DNA of 64,000 nt from positions 80,518-144,517 of the forward strand of contig NZ_JANZYP010000016.1 of NCBI RefSeq assembly GCF_025506355.1, in the 5' to 3' direction. Below the pieces are notes generated by a model. The model did not search any database, was not told the DNA's origin, and saw nothing but the letters and a program-made list of their open reading frames with translations. The position numbers and the translations under genes were made by a program. Source of the DNA: Sphaerisporangium corydalis. GTDB taxonomy: Bacteria; Actinomycetota; Actinomycetes; Streptosporangiales; Streptosporangiaceae. Positions 1 through 8,731 of the stretch are shown in pieces. Numbering within the stretch: position 1 is the stretch's first letter; each line of letters opens with the position of its first letter.

Positions 1-938
1 TCCGTTCCGGCGAGGATCGCACAGCCGCGCCGCGCCAGTTCACGCACGTTGGTAGCGGCCGCACCCAGGTCCGGCCCGGTGGGTGGCATCCAACGCCGGG
101 CTTGGGTGTCGAGTACCTCGCGCCAGGCCGGTGTCAGCTGGGTATCGAGCGGGACGTCCTCGCGCAGCGGCATCACCCCCGGGCGCACGGGGAAGCCGTC
201 CGAAATCGACAAGGTCGCGATGATAGCCGGTCCGGCCGTGGCCACCTCGTCCAGCTGCGTCTGGCTCATGGGGACGAACGGCACGTGCGCGAGCATGTCC
301 ACCCCACACCGGGCAACGAGTGCTGCCCCCTCGCCCGTCGAGACATGAGCGACGACCGGCAGCCCAGCGGTATGCGCGCTTTGGACAAGGGCGAGGATCG
401 TCGCCTCATCCAGGGCCGGGATGTCCAGCATCGCCCCAGACCCGTCGTCGTAGATCACCTTCAGGTGCGTTGCGCCCTCGGCCACCCGCCCAGCCACGAA
501 GGGCTCTGCATCACCCGGCCCCGTGACATAGGGGATGGGCGAGTACGCCATCGTGGGATGTCCTCCCGGGGCGGTCGCGCCGATGCTCGAGGTCACGAAG
601 TCCGCGCGCGCAGATCCGTCGCCACGGCGAGCGGTGAGCACCGCCGCGCGCTCAGCCGCGATGAGGTCCGGCTTGGAGAACTGGTCGACGAGAGTCGTCA
701 CGCCGAACTGAGCGGCGAGCACGGTGCACTCCGGCGCCAGGTGCACGTGCGCGTCAATGAGACCGGGCAGCAGCGTCCCGCCCTCGCCGTCGATGACCAC
801 ATCTCCCGCTCGAATGACCTCCTGCCCGCCGATCGCATCGACCAGACCCCGATCAACACGCACGTGCGTTCCAGTAAGAACTGCCGTCCCATCGAAGATG
901 CGGTCGGCCTTGATGACGAAGGGTTGTGCTGCACTCAT
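1..938 (-). CDS. Amidohydrolase family protein, 3' end beyond the window
   Basis: The frame stays open from ATG at 938 to the window edge, giving 312 residues. Residues 60-66 read LIDAHVH, the first HxH metal-binding motif of the amidohydrolase superfamily, after a short N-terminal beta-sandwich segment. The last visible residues, ILAGT plus a partial codon, match the LAGTD motif that carries the late metal-binding aspartate. The layout resembles imidazolonepropionase/prolidase-like cytosolic hydrolases; substrate is unknown. It is divergent from a TipAS-type MerR gene 55 bp away. A -10-like box lies directly in front of the ATG, so the transcript may be leaderless. Confidence 0.85.
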   Translation of the reverse strand, partial: MSAAQPFVIKADRIFDGTAVLTGTHVRVDRGLVDAIGGQEVIRAGDVVIDGEGGTLLPGLIDAHVHLAPECTVLAAQFGVTTLVDQFSKPDLIAAERAAVLTARRGDGSARADFVTSSIGATAPGGHPTMAYSPIPYVTGPGDAEPFVAGRVAEGATHLKVIYDDGSGAMLDIPALDEATILALVQSAHTAGLPVVAHVSTGEGAALVARCGVDMLAHVPFVPMSQTQLDEVATAGPAIIATLSISDGFPVRPGVMPLREDVPLDTQLTPAWREVLDTQARRWMPPTGPDLGAAATNVRELARRGCAILAGT

Positions 939-945
939 ACAGGCG

Positions 946-976
946 ACGGTAGAAGTTGCCGTAGCGAGAGGGTCAA
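946..976 (-). promoter_or_regulatory. MerR-type promoter with 19-bp spacer between divergent genes
   Basis: On the minus strand TTGACC (976-971) and TACCGT (951-946) are separated by exactly 19 bases, the stretched spacing typical of promoters that MerR-family proteins open by DNA distortion. The region also contains CTACCG-type inverted arms on both sides. The -10 box ends eight bases before the amidohydrolase start. I infer that the adjacent TipAS regulator controls it. Confidence 0.45.
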
Positions 977-993
977 TCCGCTACCGTTGGGTT

Positions 994-1764
994 GTGCAGT
1001 ACTCGATCAGCCATGTCGCCAAGATGGCCGGCGTCTCAGCCCGGACCCTGCGGCACTACGACGAGATCGGTCTGCTCGCCCCGGCAGCTGTTTCCTCCAA
1101 CGGCTACCGCTGGTACGGCCGGAGCCAGCTGCGCCGGTTACAGCGCATCTTGCTGCTGCGCGATCTCGATGTCTCGCTTCCGCAGATCAACGCCATTCTC
1201 GCGGGAGATGACGGCGAAGCCTCCGCGCTGCGTCGCCACCTGATGCTCGTTACCGCTGAACGGGACCGCCTCGACCGGATCGCTGCCACGATCGTCCGTA
1301 CCCTGGACGACCTCGAAGGCCAGGACCGCCTGCCTGATGAGGAGTTCTTCCGGGGACTGGACGCGGGACGAGCACAACTTGCCGCCACCCTTCAGGAACG
1401 ATTCGGAGACGCTGCCGCCAGCACCCTGCAGATCGCGGCCGCTCGCACGGCACATTGGACCAGGAGCGACTACGACCAGGCAGCGGCCGACGGCCGGGAG
1501 CTCTACGGCCGCCTATCCCGCACACGTCAGTCCGGCGTCGACCCCGCCTCACCACAAGCGCTCGACATCGTTGCGGAGCACTACGAAGCCGTCCATGCCA
1601 TGTGGCCCGTCGATCCCGCGGCCTACCACGCTCTCGCTGACCTGATCGAGGGCGACGCCCAGCAGCGAGGCGTCGTGGGGGCCGAAGATCGCCACCTTCC
1701 CCCATGGCTGGCAGCCGCCATCCGCGCCTACGCCATCCACCGCCTCGACTACCGTCGCCCCTGA
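994..1764 (+). CDS. MerR-family regulator with TipAS effector domain
   Basis: 256 residues from GTG at 994. Residues 1-70 form the MerR winged helix (SARTLRHYDEIGLL, then the wing NGYRWYG). A coiled helix follows, then a TipAS-like region at about 135-250 containing DYDQAAADGRELYGRL and HYEAVHAMWPVDPAAY. In TipAL the TipAS domain binds thiopeptides and similar ligands. The GTG was chosen because the MerR fold starts there; longer frames run back through the divergent gene. It probably controls the amidohydrolase promoter and itself. Confidence 0.85.
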   Translation: MQYSISHVAKMAGVSARTLRHYDEIGLLAPAAVSSNGYRWYGRSQLRRLQRILLLRDLDVSLPQINAILAGDDGEASALRRHLMLVTAERDRLDRIAATIVRTLDDLEGQDRLPDEEFFRGLDAGRAQLAATLQERFGDAAASTLQIAAARTAHWTRSDYDQAAADGRELYGRLSRTRQSGVDPASPQALDIVAEHYEAVHAMWPVDPAAYHALADLIEGDAQQRGVVGAEDRHLPPWLAAAIRAYAIHRLDYRRP

Positions 1765-1983
1765 GACTGAGACGGGACATTCGTGCGCTACTGGCGCCAC
1801 GCTCCTGGCGAGGACACGTCCAGGATGTGAAGCGCCAGGCCAGACCGCGCTTCCCACCCGCAGACTCTAGATAACGATCGTTCGCGACACACAAAGATCA
1901 ACACTTCGTTTCCGCAGGTCAACCCTATAACGCATGCCGTGTACGCGCCTATGTGACGCACACCTGCCTTCGCGATACAGCAA

Positions 1984-2010
1984 GCCCAGCAGAAAGCTTG
2001 CCTGCTGGGC
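1984..2010. terminator. Nine-base-pair hairpin in the 1765-2061 gap
   Basis: GCCCAGCAG (1984-1992) and CTGCTGGGC (2002-2010) are perfect complements around a nine-base loop. There is no T tract, which is common for actinobacterial terminators. The rest of 1765-2061 has no gene I can support; it is less GC-rich than its surroundings and contains in-frame stops in every frame I read. Confidence 0.4.
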
Positions 2011-2061
2011 CAAGCTCGACAAAGTCCCCCTCATCGTGCAGGCCGCAGTGTTGTTGATCTT

Positions 2062-2560
2062 GTGTTGCGGCTTTTGGGCTTACCTTGGCTGGACCCCTAC
2101 TGGTATTACAGCGGCCTCGGAGCAGGTCCGGGGGAGGTCGTCACCCGGTTCCTCACCCGTCCCTTTGATGTCCTGTCTGTGCTCACCTCGCCGGGCGTCA
2201 AGGTGCAGACAATGTTGCTGCTGCTGGCGCTTGTGTGGCGGTCTTCCCTCTGCGATGTTTTCGATCCGTCTTGGTATCAAGGCGGCGCACGCGAGGACGC
2301 GGCTGCTGCGGCGGTTGCGGTTGTTCCTGACGGGGCCTTGGTCGAGGCCGCCAATCAGGTCGGGCCGAACCTCTCGGCCAGGGCCAAGGTGGTCATGTGG
2401 CGGCCGATGCCACGCCGTGCTCCCTGGGTCGTGGCCGACGTGGCCTCGCGCCAACCGATCTTTAAGTCGGTTGAGGAACAACGGGCCGACGTCGCCGAAC
2501 TGCAGGCTCGTGGTTACAGGCTGGTGATGGAACGCGAAGATACGTCGTCCTTCACCTGCC
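2062..2560 (+). pseudogene. DUF2079 membrane protein remnant
   Basis: The frame reads WYYSGLGAGPGEVVTRFLTR, then a hydrophobic LLLLALVW stretch, then VVPDGALVEAANQVGPNLSA and a C-terminal portion ending ARGYRLVMERE. These match the last third of DUF2079 polytopic membrane proteins, where PDGA.V.A.N...P.L.AR precedes the tail. The N-terminal two thirds are absent, the segment between the hydrophobic stretch and VVPDG is shortened, and the frame runs on into transposon sequence at about 2640. I read it as a degraded gene cut off by a Tn3-family insertion. Confidence 0.55.
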
Positions 2561-2647
2561 CTGAGGTAGGGGCTGGACCAGGCGCTGATCCGGTTATTGA
2601 TTTGGTCGTGGAAGGACCGCACCAGGTCATTCGCCACTCAGAGTGGA

Positions 2648-3369
2648 TCAGGTGGGACGTTGCACCTCTAGGCCCGGTCCGAGGTCGAGCTGTTTGCTCA
2701 TGTCGAGCTCGAACTTGCCGTACAGGTTCAGGTGGGTCCAGAAGAGAGCCGACAGGGCGCGCCGGTCAGCATCGGTGAGTTTCTTCTGCCATCGGGGCTC
2801 GGCCAGGACGATCTGGACCATCCTGGTGTTGAGGTAGACGATCGCGGCCTGGACCAGGTGAAGGGCGAGGGCGGAGACCTCGACGTGTTCGCGGTCGTCG
2901 CCGGTCAGGTCGCCGGCCTTGCCGTAGAAGATGTCCTTGTTGGCCGAGTTCCAGTTCTCCACCACGTTGAGGCCCTCACCGATCTCGCGGCGCAGTTCTT
3001 CGTCGGCCAGGTAGTCGCAGATGAAGATGGTGCGGATCACCCGGCCGAGTTCCTCGATGGCACGGTAGGTGGGGTGCTTGGGGCCGCCACGGGTGAAGCG
3101 CCGTAGCATCTGGTGGGCCTCGGCGGTGCCCAGCCGCAGCGCCGTCGCGTACTTGATCATCTGGTCGTACTGGTTGGCGATCAGCTCCCAGTCGATGTTT
3201 TTGCCGACAGCACCTCCTCCAGCCGCGGCCAGGCCTCGCCCTCGGCCAGGCCTGGCCGGTACAGGCGGGCCGAGCCGACGTTCTTCAGCCGGGGCAGCAG
3301 CTTGAAGTCCAGCAAGTGCGAGAACGCGAAGCCCACGATCGATGCACCGTGCGTATCGGTGTAGGGCCT
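2648..3369 (-). pseudogene. tnpA: Tn3-family transposase C-terminal fragment (copy A)
   Basis: On the minus strand [14 protein letters not shown] (second DDE aspartate) and [17 protein letters not shown] are followed, after a one-base frameshift near 3210, by [40 protein letters not shown] (the catalytic glutamate region) and a normal C terminus KFELDMSK. The whole N-terminal half is missing: at about 3369 the frame meets a Tn3-type inverted-repeat sequence belonging to the next element. Not functional. It differs in its C terminus from the right-end copy at 62490-63490, so it is a different lineage. Confidence 0.85.
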
Positions 3370-3394
3370 TGAGCAGCAACCGAACGGCCAGTTC
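3365..3394 (+). repeat. Tn3-type end at the junction of two transposon remnants
   Basis: GAGCAGCAACCGAACGGCCA here is shared with the ends at 13042-13079 and 16256-16293 and nearly with 58628-58664. Only the outer and middle part is present; the inner TTAAG end is replaced by tnpA coding sequence of the next copy. It marks where copy A was truncated. Confidence 0.55.
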
Positions 3395-5158
3395 GTGGCT
3401 GAGCAGCTGGGGGTTAAGGACCCGTCGCAGGTGAAGCGGTACACCGAGCGGCGACCGACGCCGTTCGATCATCAGCAGGAGATTCGGCAGGTTTACCAGT
3501 GGAAGGACTTCGCCTCGGTCGAGCCGGAGTTCGTGGCGTGGGTGGCGGCCCGGTCGTGGACATCGGGCGACGGCCCGAAGGCGATTTTCACCGACGGGGT
3601 GGGGTGGCTGCGGGAGCGGAAGGTGCTGCTGCCGGGGGTGACCACGCTGGCTCGGCTGGTCGCGAGGGTCCGCGATGACACGACCAAGCGGCTGTGGGGC
3701 GCGCTGGAGGGGCTGCTGACGGTCGGTCAGCGGTACGTCCTGGACCAGTTGCTGGAGGTGCCGCCGGGGTCGCGGGTGTCGGATCTGGAGCGGTGGCGCA
3801 AGGGGGTGCCGCCACGGGCCTCCGGCCCGACGATCGTCAAGGCGCTGGAGCAGATGGCGGAGATCGAGGGGCCCCAAGCTCGCCAAGGCCTCCGCTCGGC
3901 TGGCGGTCGCGGTGGAGGCGCTGTTTTCCTCCGACGGCTGGGGCGGGCCGGAAGAGGAGGTACGGGTCGCGGAGGTGTGGGAGGCGATCGAGACGGTCAT
4001 CTCCCGCGCTGACCTGCGGGCCGCGCTGGTGCTGGTGAACGAGAGTGTGCCGCCGGCGGATGCCGCCGATCCCGACGACTGGCGGGCCGAGCTGGTCGGC
4101 CGCTACACCACCGTGTCGGGGTTCTTGAAGGTGCTGCCCGAGGTGATCACCTTTGGTGCGAACGCCGAGGGTGTGCCCGTGTTGGAGGCGATGAAGGCGC
4201 TGCCGGACGTGCTGGCCCATCGCAGCCGGCTGCCCGCCCCGCTGGTTCCCGGCCGCCTGGTCGACGCCGAGGTGGTGAACGGCCCGTGGAAGCGCCTGGT
4301 GTTCGGCCATCCGGTCCGCGAGGACGGGGCGGTGAACCGGCACGCCTACGCTTTCTGTGTGCTGGAGCGGTTCTGGCGCGGCCTCAAGCGCCGCGAGATC
4401 TACGCCGACGCCTCCACCAAGTGGCGTAATCCTCAGGCTGAGCTGCTGGAAGGCGTCCAAGGGCGTCGAGGCCCTGGAACGGTCGCGGCTGTCGCACGTC
4501 TACCAGAACTACTTCCGGCCCGAGACTCTCAGCCTGGCGAACGCGCCGCTGGTGGACAAGCAGGCCGGGCTGCCGCTAGCCCAGGCGTGGGGCGGCGGGC
4601 TGGTCGCCGCGGTCGACGGGATGCGGTTCGTCGTCCCCGTCCCGGCCGCCTTCGCCCGCCCCAACCGCAAGTACTTCGGCTCCAAGCGCGGCATGACCTG
4701 GCTGAACGCAGTAAACGACCGCGGCATGGGACGTGGGGCGAAGGTCGTGTCGGGGACGATCCTGGACTCCCTGCACATGGTCGACGTCATCTTCGGCCTG
4801 GACGGCGGCGACCTGCCCGAGATCGTCGTGTCCGACACCGGCTCCTACAGCGACCTCGTCTTCGGGCTGCTGGAGCTGCTCGGGATCTCCTACCGGCCCG
4901 CGCTGGCGGACCTTCCCGATTAGAAGGGCTGGCGGATCAGCCCGTCCGCCGGCTACGGGCCGCTGGGTACCTTCGCCCGCGGAAGGATCGACCTGCGGAA
5001 GATCCGCAGGAACTGGGAGGACATCCTGCGGGTGGTCGCCTCGATCTACACCGGCACGGTGCGCGCCTACGACGTCGTCACCATGCTCCAGCGCGACGGC
5101 CACCCCACCGCGCTCGGCGAGGCGATCGCCTCCTACGGCCGGATCTTCAAGACCGTGC
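3392..5158 (+). pseudogene. tnpA: Tn3-family transposase, multiply broken (copy B)
   Basis: The reading starts inside the N-terminal DUF4158 domain ([19 protein letters not shown]), so about 70 residues are missing. It continues through [20 protein letters not shown], shifts frame near 3875 ([19 protein letters not shown]), and shifts or loses sequence again near 4440. It then runs through the first DDE aspartate (AAVDGMRFVVPV) and the second (SDTGSYSDLVF). A TAG at 4921-4923 interrupts ADLPD-KGWRI, where the copy at 62490-63490 has glutamine. Homology stops at about 5158 (GRIFKT), so the catalytic glutamate is lost. Confidence 0.85.
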
Positions 5159-5224
5159 AATCCGGACGCCGCCGGAGACGACGACGAGATCTGACCGCCA
5201 ACGGGCCGCCTGGGCGTTCGTCTA

Positions 5225-5349
5225 ACGAACGTCTGATGAACGCCGACGGGAGCGTGCCCGGACGGGCCACCGCGCCTCGCCAAAGCGTTCATCTTGCCGT
5301 TCATTTTCCAGTAGCGTTCAGCTACCGCGCACAGTACGTTTGATGAACG
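5225..5349. promoter_or_regulatory. Candidate res site of the Tn3 resolvase
   Basis: Six copies of a seven-base motif lie in 125 bp just before the resolvase: ACGAACG 5225, ATGAACG 5236, CGTTCAT 5286 and 5298, CGTTCAG 5315, ATGAACG 5343. Three point each way, as expected of resolvase half-sites arranged in inverted pairs. Tn3-family res sites sit upstream of tnpR and also serve as its operator. The subsite boundaries are my inference. Confidence 0.55.
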
Positions 5350-5363
5350 GAGGGCGGTCTTCG

Positions 5364-5951
5364 ATGGCGCTCATCGGCCTGGTCCGGGTCAGCACCGACA
5401 AGCAGAATACCCAGCGGCAGCACGACGCCCTCGACCCCATCTGCTGGAAGATCTTCGAGGAGAAGATCAGCGGAAAGCTTGCCACCGACGACCGGCCCGC
5501 GCTGCTGAACGCGCTGTCCCACATCCGTGACGGCGACCTGCTGACCGTCCAGGAGGTCGACCGTCTCGGCCGCAACCTGCTGGAAGGGTTGATCGTCCTC
5601 AACGACCTGTTCCAGCGCGGCGTCGGCGTCAAGGTGCTAGAGGGCATCGCGGCCGGCGAGCACACCGAACGCTCCCTGATCCTCGATCTCGCGCTCGCCC
5701 TGGCCGAAGACCGCCGCCGCGACATCACCCGCAAGACCAAGAACGGCCTGGAGGCCGCCCGCAAACGCGGCAGGGTCGGCGGCCGCCGTCCCGTGGTCGA
5801 CGACGACAAACGCGCCGCCATCCTCGCCCGCCGCGAACGCGGCGAATCCATCCGCACCATCGCCGCCGGAGTCAAAGTCTCCGTCGGCGTCGTCCACAAG
5901 ACCCTCGCGGTCACCGAGGGTAACCCCGCTGACCAGCCCCCGACTCCTTGA
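5364..5951 (+). CDS. tnpR: Serine resolvase of a Tn3-family transposon
   Basis: 195 residues, intact. The N-terminal catalytic domain begins MALIGLVRVSTDKQNTQRQ with nucleophile Ser10 and carries the EVDRLGRN motif; the C-terminal helix-turn-helix (ESIRTIAAGVKVSVGVVHKT) binds res subsites. Length and domain order match Tn3 resolvases of about 185-200 residues. The ATG at 5364 was chosen because GGAGGG lies nine bases upstream; an ATG at 5343 is part of the res repeat. It resolves cointegrates and may still act on res sites elsewhere, though its transposase is broken. Confidence 0.92.
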   Translation: MALIGLVRVSTDKQNTQRQHDALDPICWKIFEEKISGKLATDDRPALLNALSHIRDGDLLTVQEVDRLGRNLLEGLIVLNDLFQRGVGVKVLEGIAAGEHTERSLILDLALALAEDRRRDITRKTKNGLEAARKRGRVGGRRPVVDDDKRAAILARRERGESIRTIAAGVKVSVGVVHKTLAVTEGNPADQPPTP

Positions 5952-5961
5952 GGAGAGCTCC

Positions 5962-6280
5962 ATGCCGCTGCCTCAGATTCCGCTCGACGACCCGCGCGTC
6001 CTGGCCCTGGCCAAGGCCCGCCAGCAGCTTGCCCACGAAGGAGCCCTCTGCCCGACCTAGGAGGAGCTGACCGATAAGGAGCGCAAGGGCTCACTGCCGG
6101 ATGCCCGCAACTACCTGGAGTCAGCGATCAACGCCGGCCTCGTCCCCGAGGTGGAGCTGATCCACAACGGGCCGCTCGCGGGCCTGGGCAACATCAACCG
6201 GGAGATCGAGCGGCAGGCCACCACCATAGCCACCGCGGCCGCCGACCTCCCGTTGCCGCTCTACCGGTTTTGCACCACCC
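5962..6280 (+). pseudogene. Small transposon-borne gene with an in-frame TAG
   Basis: ATG at 5962 follows GAGGAGAG with good spacing and gives MPLPQIPLDDPRVLALAKAR before TAG at 6058-6060. The same frame continues after the stop with EELTDKERKGSLPDARNYLE and INREIERQA, with unbroken helical character up to the Tn3-type end at 6281. I infer one protein of roughly 105 residues interrupted by a point mutation. It lies 10 bp after tnpR, so it was probably co-transcribed. I do not recognise the family. Confidence 0.45.
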
Positions 6281-6318
6281 GGGGGTTGAGGAACATCGGA
6301 ACGAAAAGTGGCGCTAAG
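6281..6318 (+). repeat. Tn3-type 38-bp inverted repeat, left end
   Basis: Exactly 38 bases begin with GGGGG and end GGAACGAAAAGTGGCGCTAA plus G. This matches the layout of the Tn3 38-bp end (GGGG outside, GGAACGAAAA core, TAAG inside). A partner in the opposite orientation is at 6552-6586. Confidence 0.75.
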
Positions 6319-6496
6319 CCCCATCGACCCAGGTCAGCCCACTGCGGCGGGCCGCCTGCTCCTGGCCGTCACGGGCAGGGGCTTCGGACTTGAACGTCAC
6401 GGGATTAGTCCGGCATCTCGCGCCATGGTAACGACCGGAGGCCTGTTCTCGCAGGTCACGGTGCTCGCTAAGGACCTTTGCATCACCCCGTCCAGC

Positions 6497-6534
6497 GGGG
6501 AGTCCAGCACATCGGAACGGCCAGTCACGTTAAG
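6497..6534 (+). repeat. Nested Tn3-type 38-bp end
   Basis: This 38-base sequence begins GGGG and ends CGGAACGGCCAGTCACGTTA plus AG. It shares the AACGGCCAGTCACGTTAAG inner part with the end at 13042-13079 rather than the AACGAAAA type of its neighbours, so it belongs to a second Tn3 subfamily inserted between the outer pair. Confidence 0.65.
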
Positions 6535-6551
6535 AACCATGATCACGTGCC

Positions 6552-6586
6552 CTTAGCGCCGCTTTTCGTTCCGTCCGGCCGAACCC
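6552..6586 (-). repeat. Tn3-type inverted repeat, right end
   Basis: Read on the minus strand this begins GGGTTCGG and ends GGAACGAAAAGCGGCGCTAA plus G; 20 of the innermost 21 bases match the left end at 6281-6318. The outer half is diverged and about three bases shorter. No matching 5-bp target duplication is visible outside the pair, so the element is rearranged or old. Confidence 0.65.
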
Positions 6587-6587
6587 A

Positions 6588-6899
6588 CTAACGCCGTTTT
6601 CCGGTCGGTTGCAGCTCAAGCCCCGCGACGCAGGCGAACTGATCGGCGACGAACGCGGCGGCGGCGCTGCCTTGCTGCTCATTCAACCGCTGGGCGCCGG
6701 TCACGATGCTTTCGACGAGGGCCAGGACCTCCTCGGAGACGGGCCCGGCGTCGCGGGCCACCGCGGCCAAGGTGGGGGTCGGAGCGTCCATCCATTGCCA
6801 GGCGTGCGCGGTCAGGGCCGCACCGGACAGGGCGATGAACGTGCGTCGTGTCAGCATGCCGTGCGACCACTCCTGCAGCAGGTTCAGGGACTTGAGTCT
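6588..6899 (-). pseudogene. XRE-type regulator fragment cut by a Tn3 end
   Basis: The minus strand reads SLNLLQEWSHGMLTRRTFIA followed by LSGAAL and then a helical stretch (VSEEVLALVESIVTGAQRL, FVADQFACVAGL). Many actinobacterial Cro/C1-family regulators have this layout after their HTH domain: an LTRRTF.GLSGAAL linker and a helical effector-binding region. The N-terminal HTH is missing (stop at 6900-6902) and the C terminus ends beside the Tn3 end at 6552-6586. Confidence 0.45.
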
Positions 6900-6919
6900 C
6901 TATCAGGCGTAGGCCTTCG

Positions 6920-7099
6920 TCAGGCATCGTCGTCGAGTTCGCGACGCAGCTGCTCGCGTTCGTCGTCGGTGATGCCGGTCAACCACTCCCAGCGGGTCAC
7001 CCGGCGCAGCTTCCCGCGGGCCAGGTCGTGGGCCAGCACGATCCGGGGGTCTTCTCCCGAACGTGACCCCAGCCCCAAAGTAGCTCCGGGGTAGATCAC
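6920..7099 (-). CDS. Short conserved protein or C-terminal fragment (family X)
   Basis: 59 residues from GTG at 7099, ending TAG-free at TGA 6920. The core RIVLAHDLARGKLRRVTRW recurs nearly unchanged on the plus strand at about 62432-62487 (RIVLAHDLARGTVRRVTRW). The tail here, LTGITDDEREQLRRELDDDA, is an acidic helix. There is no convincing ribosome binding site, and the frame is closed upstream by a stop, so it may be the end of a longer damaged gene. Function unknown. Confidence 0.4.
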   Translation of the reverse strand: MIYPGATLGLGSRSGEDPRIVLAHDLARGKLRRVTRWEWLTGITDDEREQLRRELDDDA

Positions 7100-7262
7100 G
7101 GTTGCGGTTCGTGATCGTCACGAGTCGGGCATACCGTCCGGTAGCCCCGCTATGGGGCTCACGCGGGTGTTCGTCGTCCTTGGCCGAATGGGCCCGCGGC
7201 CACCTCGCAGACGTTCGCTGACCGCTGCCCGCAGCTCTATCCAGTGCGGGCGCTCGGACGGT

Positions 7263-8684
7263 TCACCGTTCGGGTGGCAGGGCTCGGCACAGTGCGTCCA
7301 GCGCCGCGCCGTAGGCGTGCTCCGGCGGTGTGGCGTAGCCGACGACCAGTCCGTCGGCGGTGGGCATGGTGGCCGCCGGGTGACGGAAGGCGGACAGGCC
7401 GTCGAGGGCGATTCCCTGCCAGGCGGCGGCCTTGACGACGGTCTGCTCGGTGCCGCCGGGAAGGCGCAGGACCGCGTGCAGACCGGCCGCGATGCCGGTG
7501 AGGGTGATGTGCGGGGCGCGTTCGGCGAGCGTGGTGACGAGCTGGTCGCGGCGCCGGCGGTAACGTTGCCGCATCCGGCGGATGTGGCGGTCGTAGGAGC
7601 CGGTGTCGATGAGGTCGGCGAGGGTGAGCTGGTCCAGCACCCCTGCCCAGGCCTCCCGTTCGCCCTTGGCTCTCAGGACCTCGTCCACGAGGTGGCCGGG
7701 CAGGACCATCCAGCCCAGGCGCACGGCGGGTGACAGGCTCTTGCTGACCGAGCCGATGTAGAGGACGCGGTCGGGGTCCAGTCCCTGCACCGCGCCCACT
7801 GGCTGGCGGTCGTAACGGAACTCCCCGTCGTAGTCGTCCTCAAGGATCAGGCCGTTGCCGGTGCGGGCCCAGTCGATGACGGACGCACGCCGTTCCGGGC
7901 GCAGCGGCCCGCCGCTCGGGAACTGGTGCGCGGGGGTGAGCAGCACGGTACTGACGCCCCTGGCCGTGGGCAGTTCCGCTGTGCGGGCACCGTGTTCGTC
8001 GACGGTCAGCGGGTGCGTGCGGACCGAGGCCGCGGTGAGGATGGACCGGTGGAAGGCCAGGCCATAGGACTCCACGGCCAACGGGCCACGCAACACCCGG
8101 CCACCGAACAGCAGCCGCAGGGCGTGAGCGAAGCCCGAGCAGACGACGATGTGGTCGGGGTCGGTGCGCACCCCGCGCACCCGCGCCAGATAGTCGGCCA
8201 GGGCGCGGCGCAGTTCGGGCCGGCCCCGTGGATCGCCGGGCCCGAATGCCTCGTTCGGAGCGGTGTTCAGCGCGCGGCGGGCGGAGGCGAGCCAGGTGGC
8301 GCGGGGAAAGGACGCAGCGTCCGGCTGGCCCTGGCGCAGGTTGTGCTCGGGGTCGGACGGGCCCGCCGGAGCCTTCGCCGGTACGCGTACGGGCCTTTGC
8401 GTCCGGGGACGCTGGGCGACCCGGGTCGCGGAACCCTGGCGGGCGGTCAGCCAGCCCTCGGCGACCAGTTCGGCGTAGGCGTCGGCGACGGTGTTGCGGG
8501 CCAGTCCCAGATCGGCGGCCAGCGAGCGGTAGGGCGGCAATCGGGTGCCGGGTGCCAGCCTCCCGGCCCGGACCGCCTCGCGTAGCGCGCGGGTGAGGAC
8601 GGTGCGGCGACTTCCCGGGCCCGAAAGCTCCAGGTGCAGGTCGGCACCGATCCGCTCCGCCGAATTGACCCAGGATTCTGCCAT
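7263..8684 (-). CDS. MocR-type regulator (GntR HTH fused to aminotransferase fold)
   Basis: 473 residues, the usual MocR length. Residues 20-85 form a GntR winged helix (LPPYRSLAADLGLARNTVAD). A fold-type I aminotransferase domain follows, with LEDDYDGEFRY and SVSKSLSPAVRLG, whose Lys315 would hold pyridoxal phosphate. MocR proteins use PLP or PLP adducts as effectors. It is divergent from the AhpD-like gene with 47 bp between starts, and the exporter and oxidoreductase follow on the other strand, so it probably controls that set. Confidence 0.93.
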   Translation of the reverse strand: MAESWVNSAERIGADLHLELSGPGSRRTVLTRALREAVRAGRLAPGTRLPPYRSLAADLGLARNTVADAYAELVAEGWLTARQGSATRVAQRPRTQRPVRVPAKAPAGPSDPEHNLRQGQPDAASFPRATWLASARRALNTAPNEAFGPGDPRGRPELRRALADYLARVRGVRTDPDHIVVCSGFAHALRLLFGGRVLRGPLAVESYGLAFHRSILTAASVRTHPLTVDEHGARTAELPTARGVSTVLLTPAHQFPSGGPLRPERRASVIDWARTGNGLILEDDYDGEFRYDRQPVGAVQGLDPDRVLYIGSVSKSLSPAVRLGWMVLPGHLVDEVLRAKGEREAWAGVLDQLTLADLIDTGSYDRHIRRMRQRYRRRRDQLVTTLAERAPHITLTGIAAGLHAVLRLPGGTEQTVVKAAAWQGIALDGLSAFRHPAATMPTADGLVVGYATPPEHAYGAALDALCRALPPER

Positions 8685-8731
8685 GGGATTGCACCCTATA
8701 CCCGGTCGATCACGGCCATAGATTCATGGTC

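Noticed and set aside
102..1211. Long plus-strand open frame across the amidohydrolase and MerR genes
   Set aside because: Arginine/proline-rich translation with no domain; it is the high-GC shadow of the minus-strand amidohydrolase and the plus-strand MerR gene in another frame.
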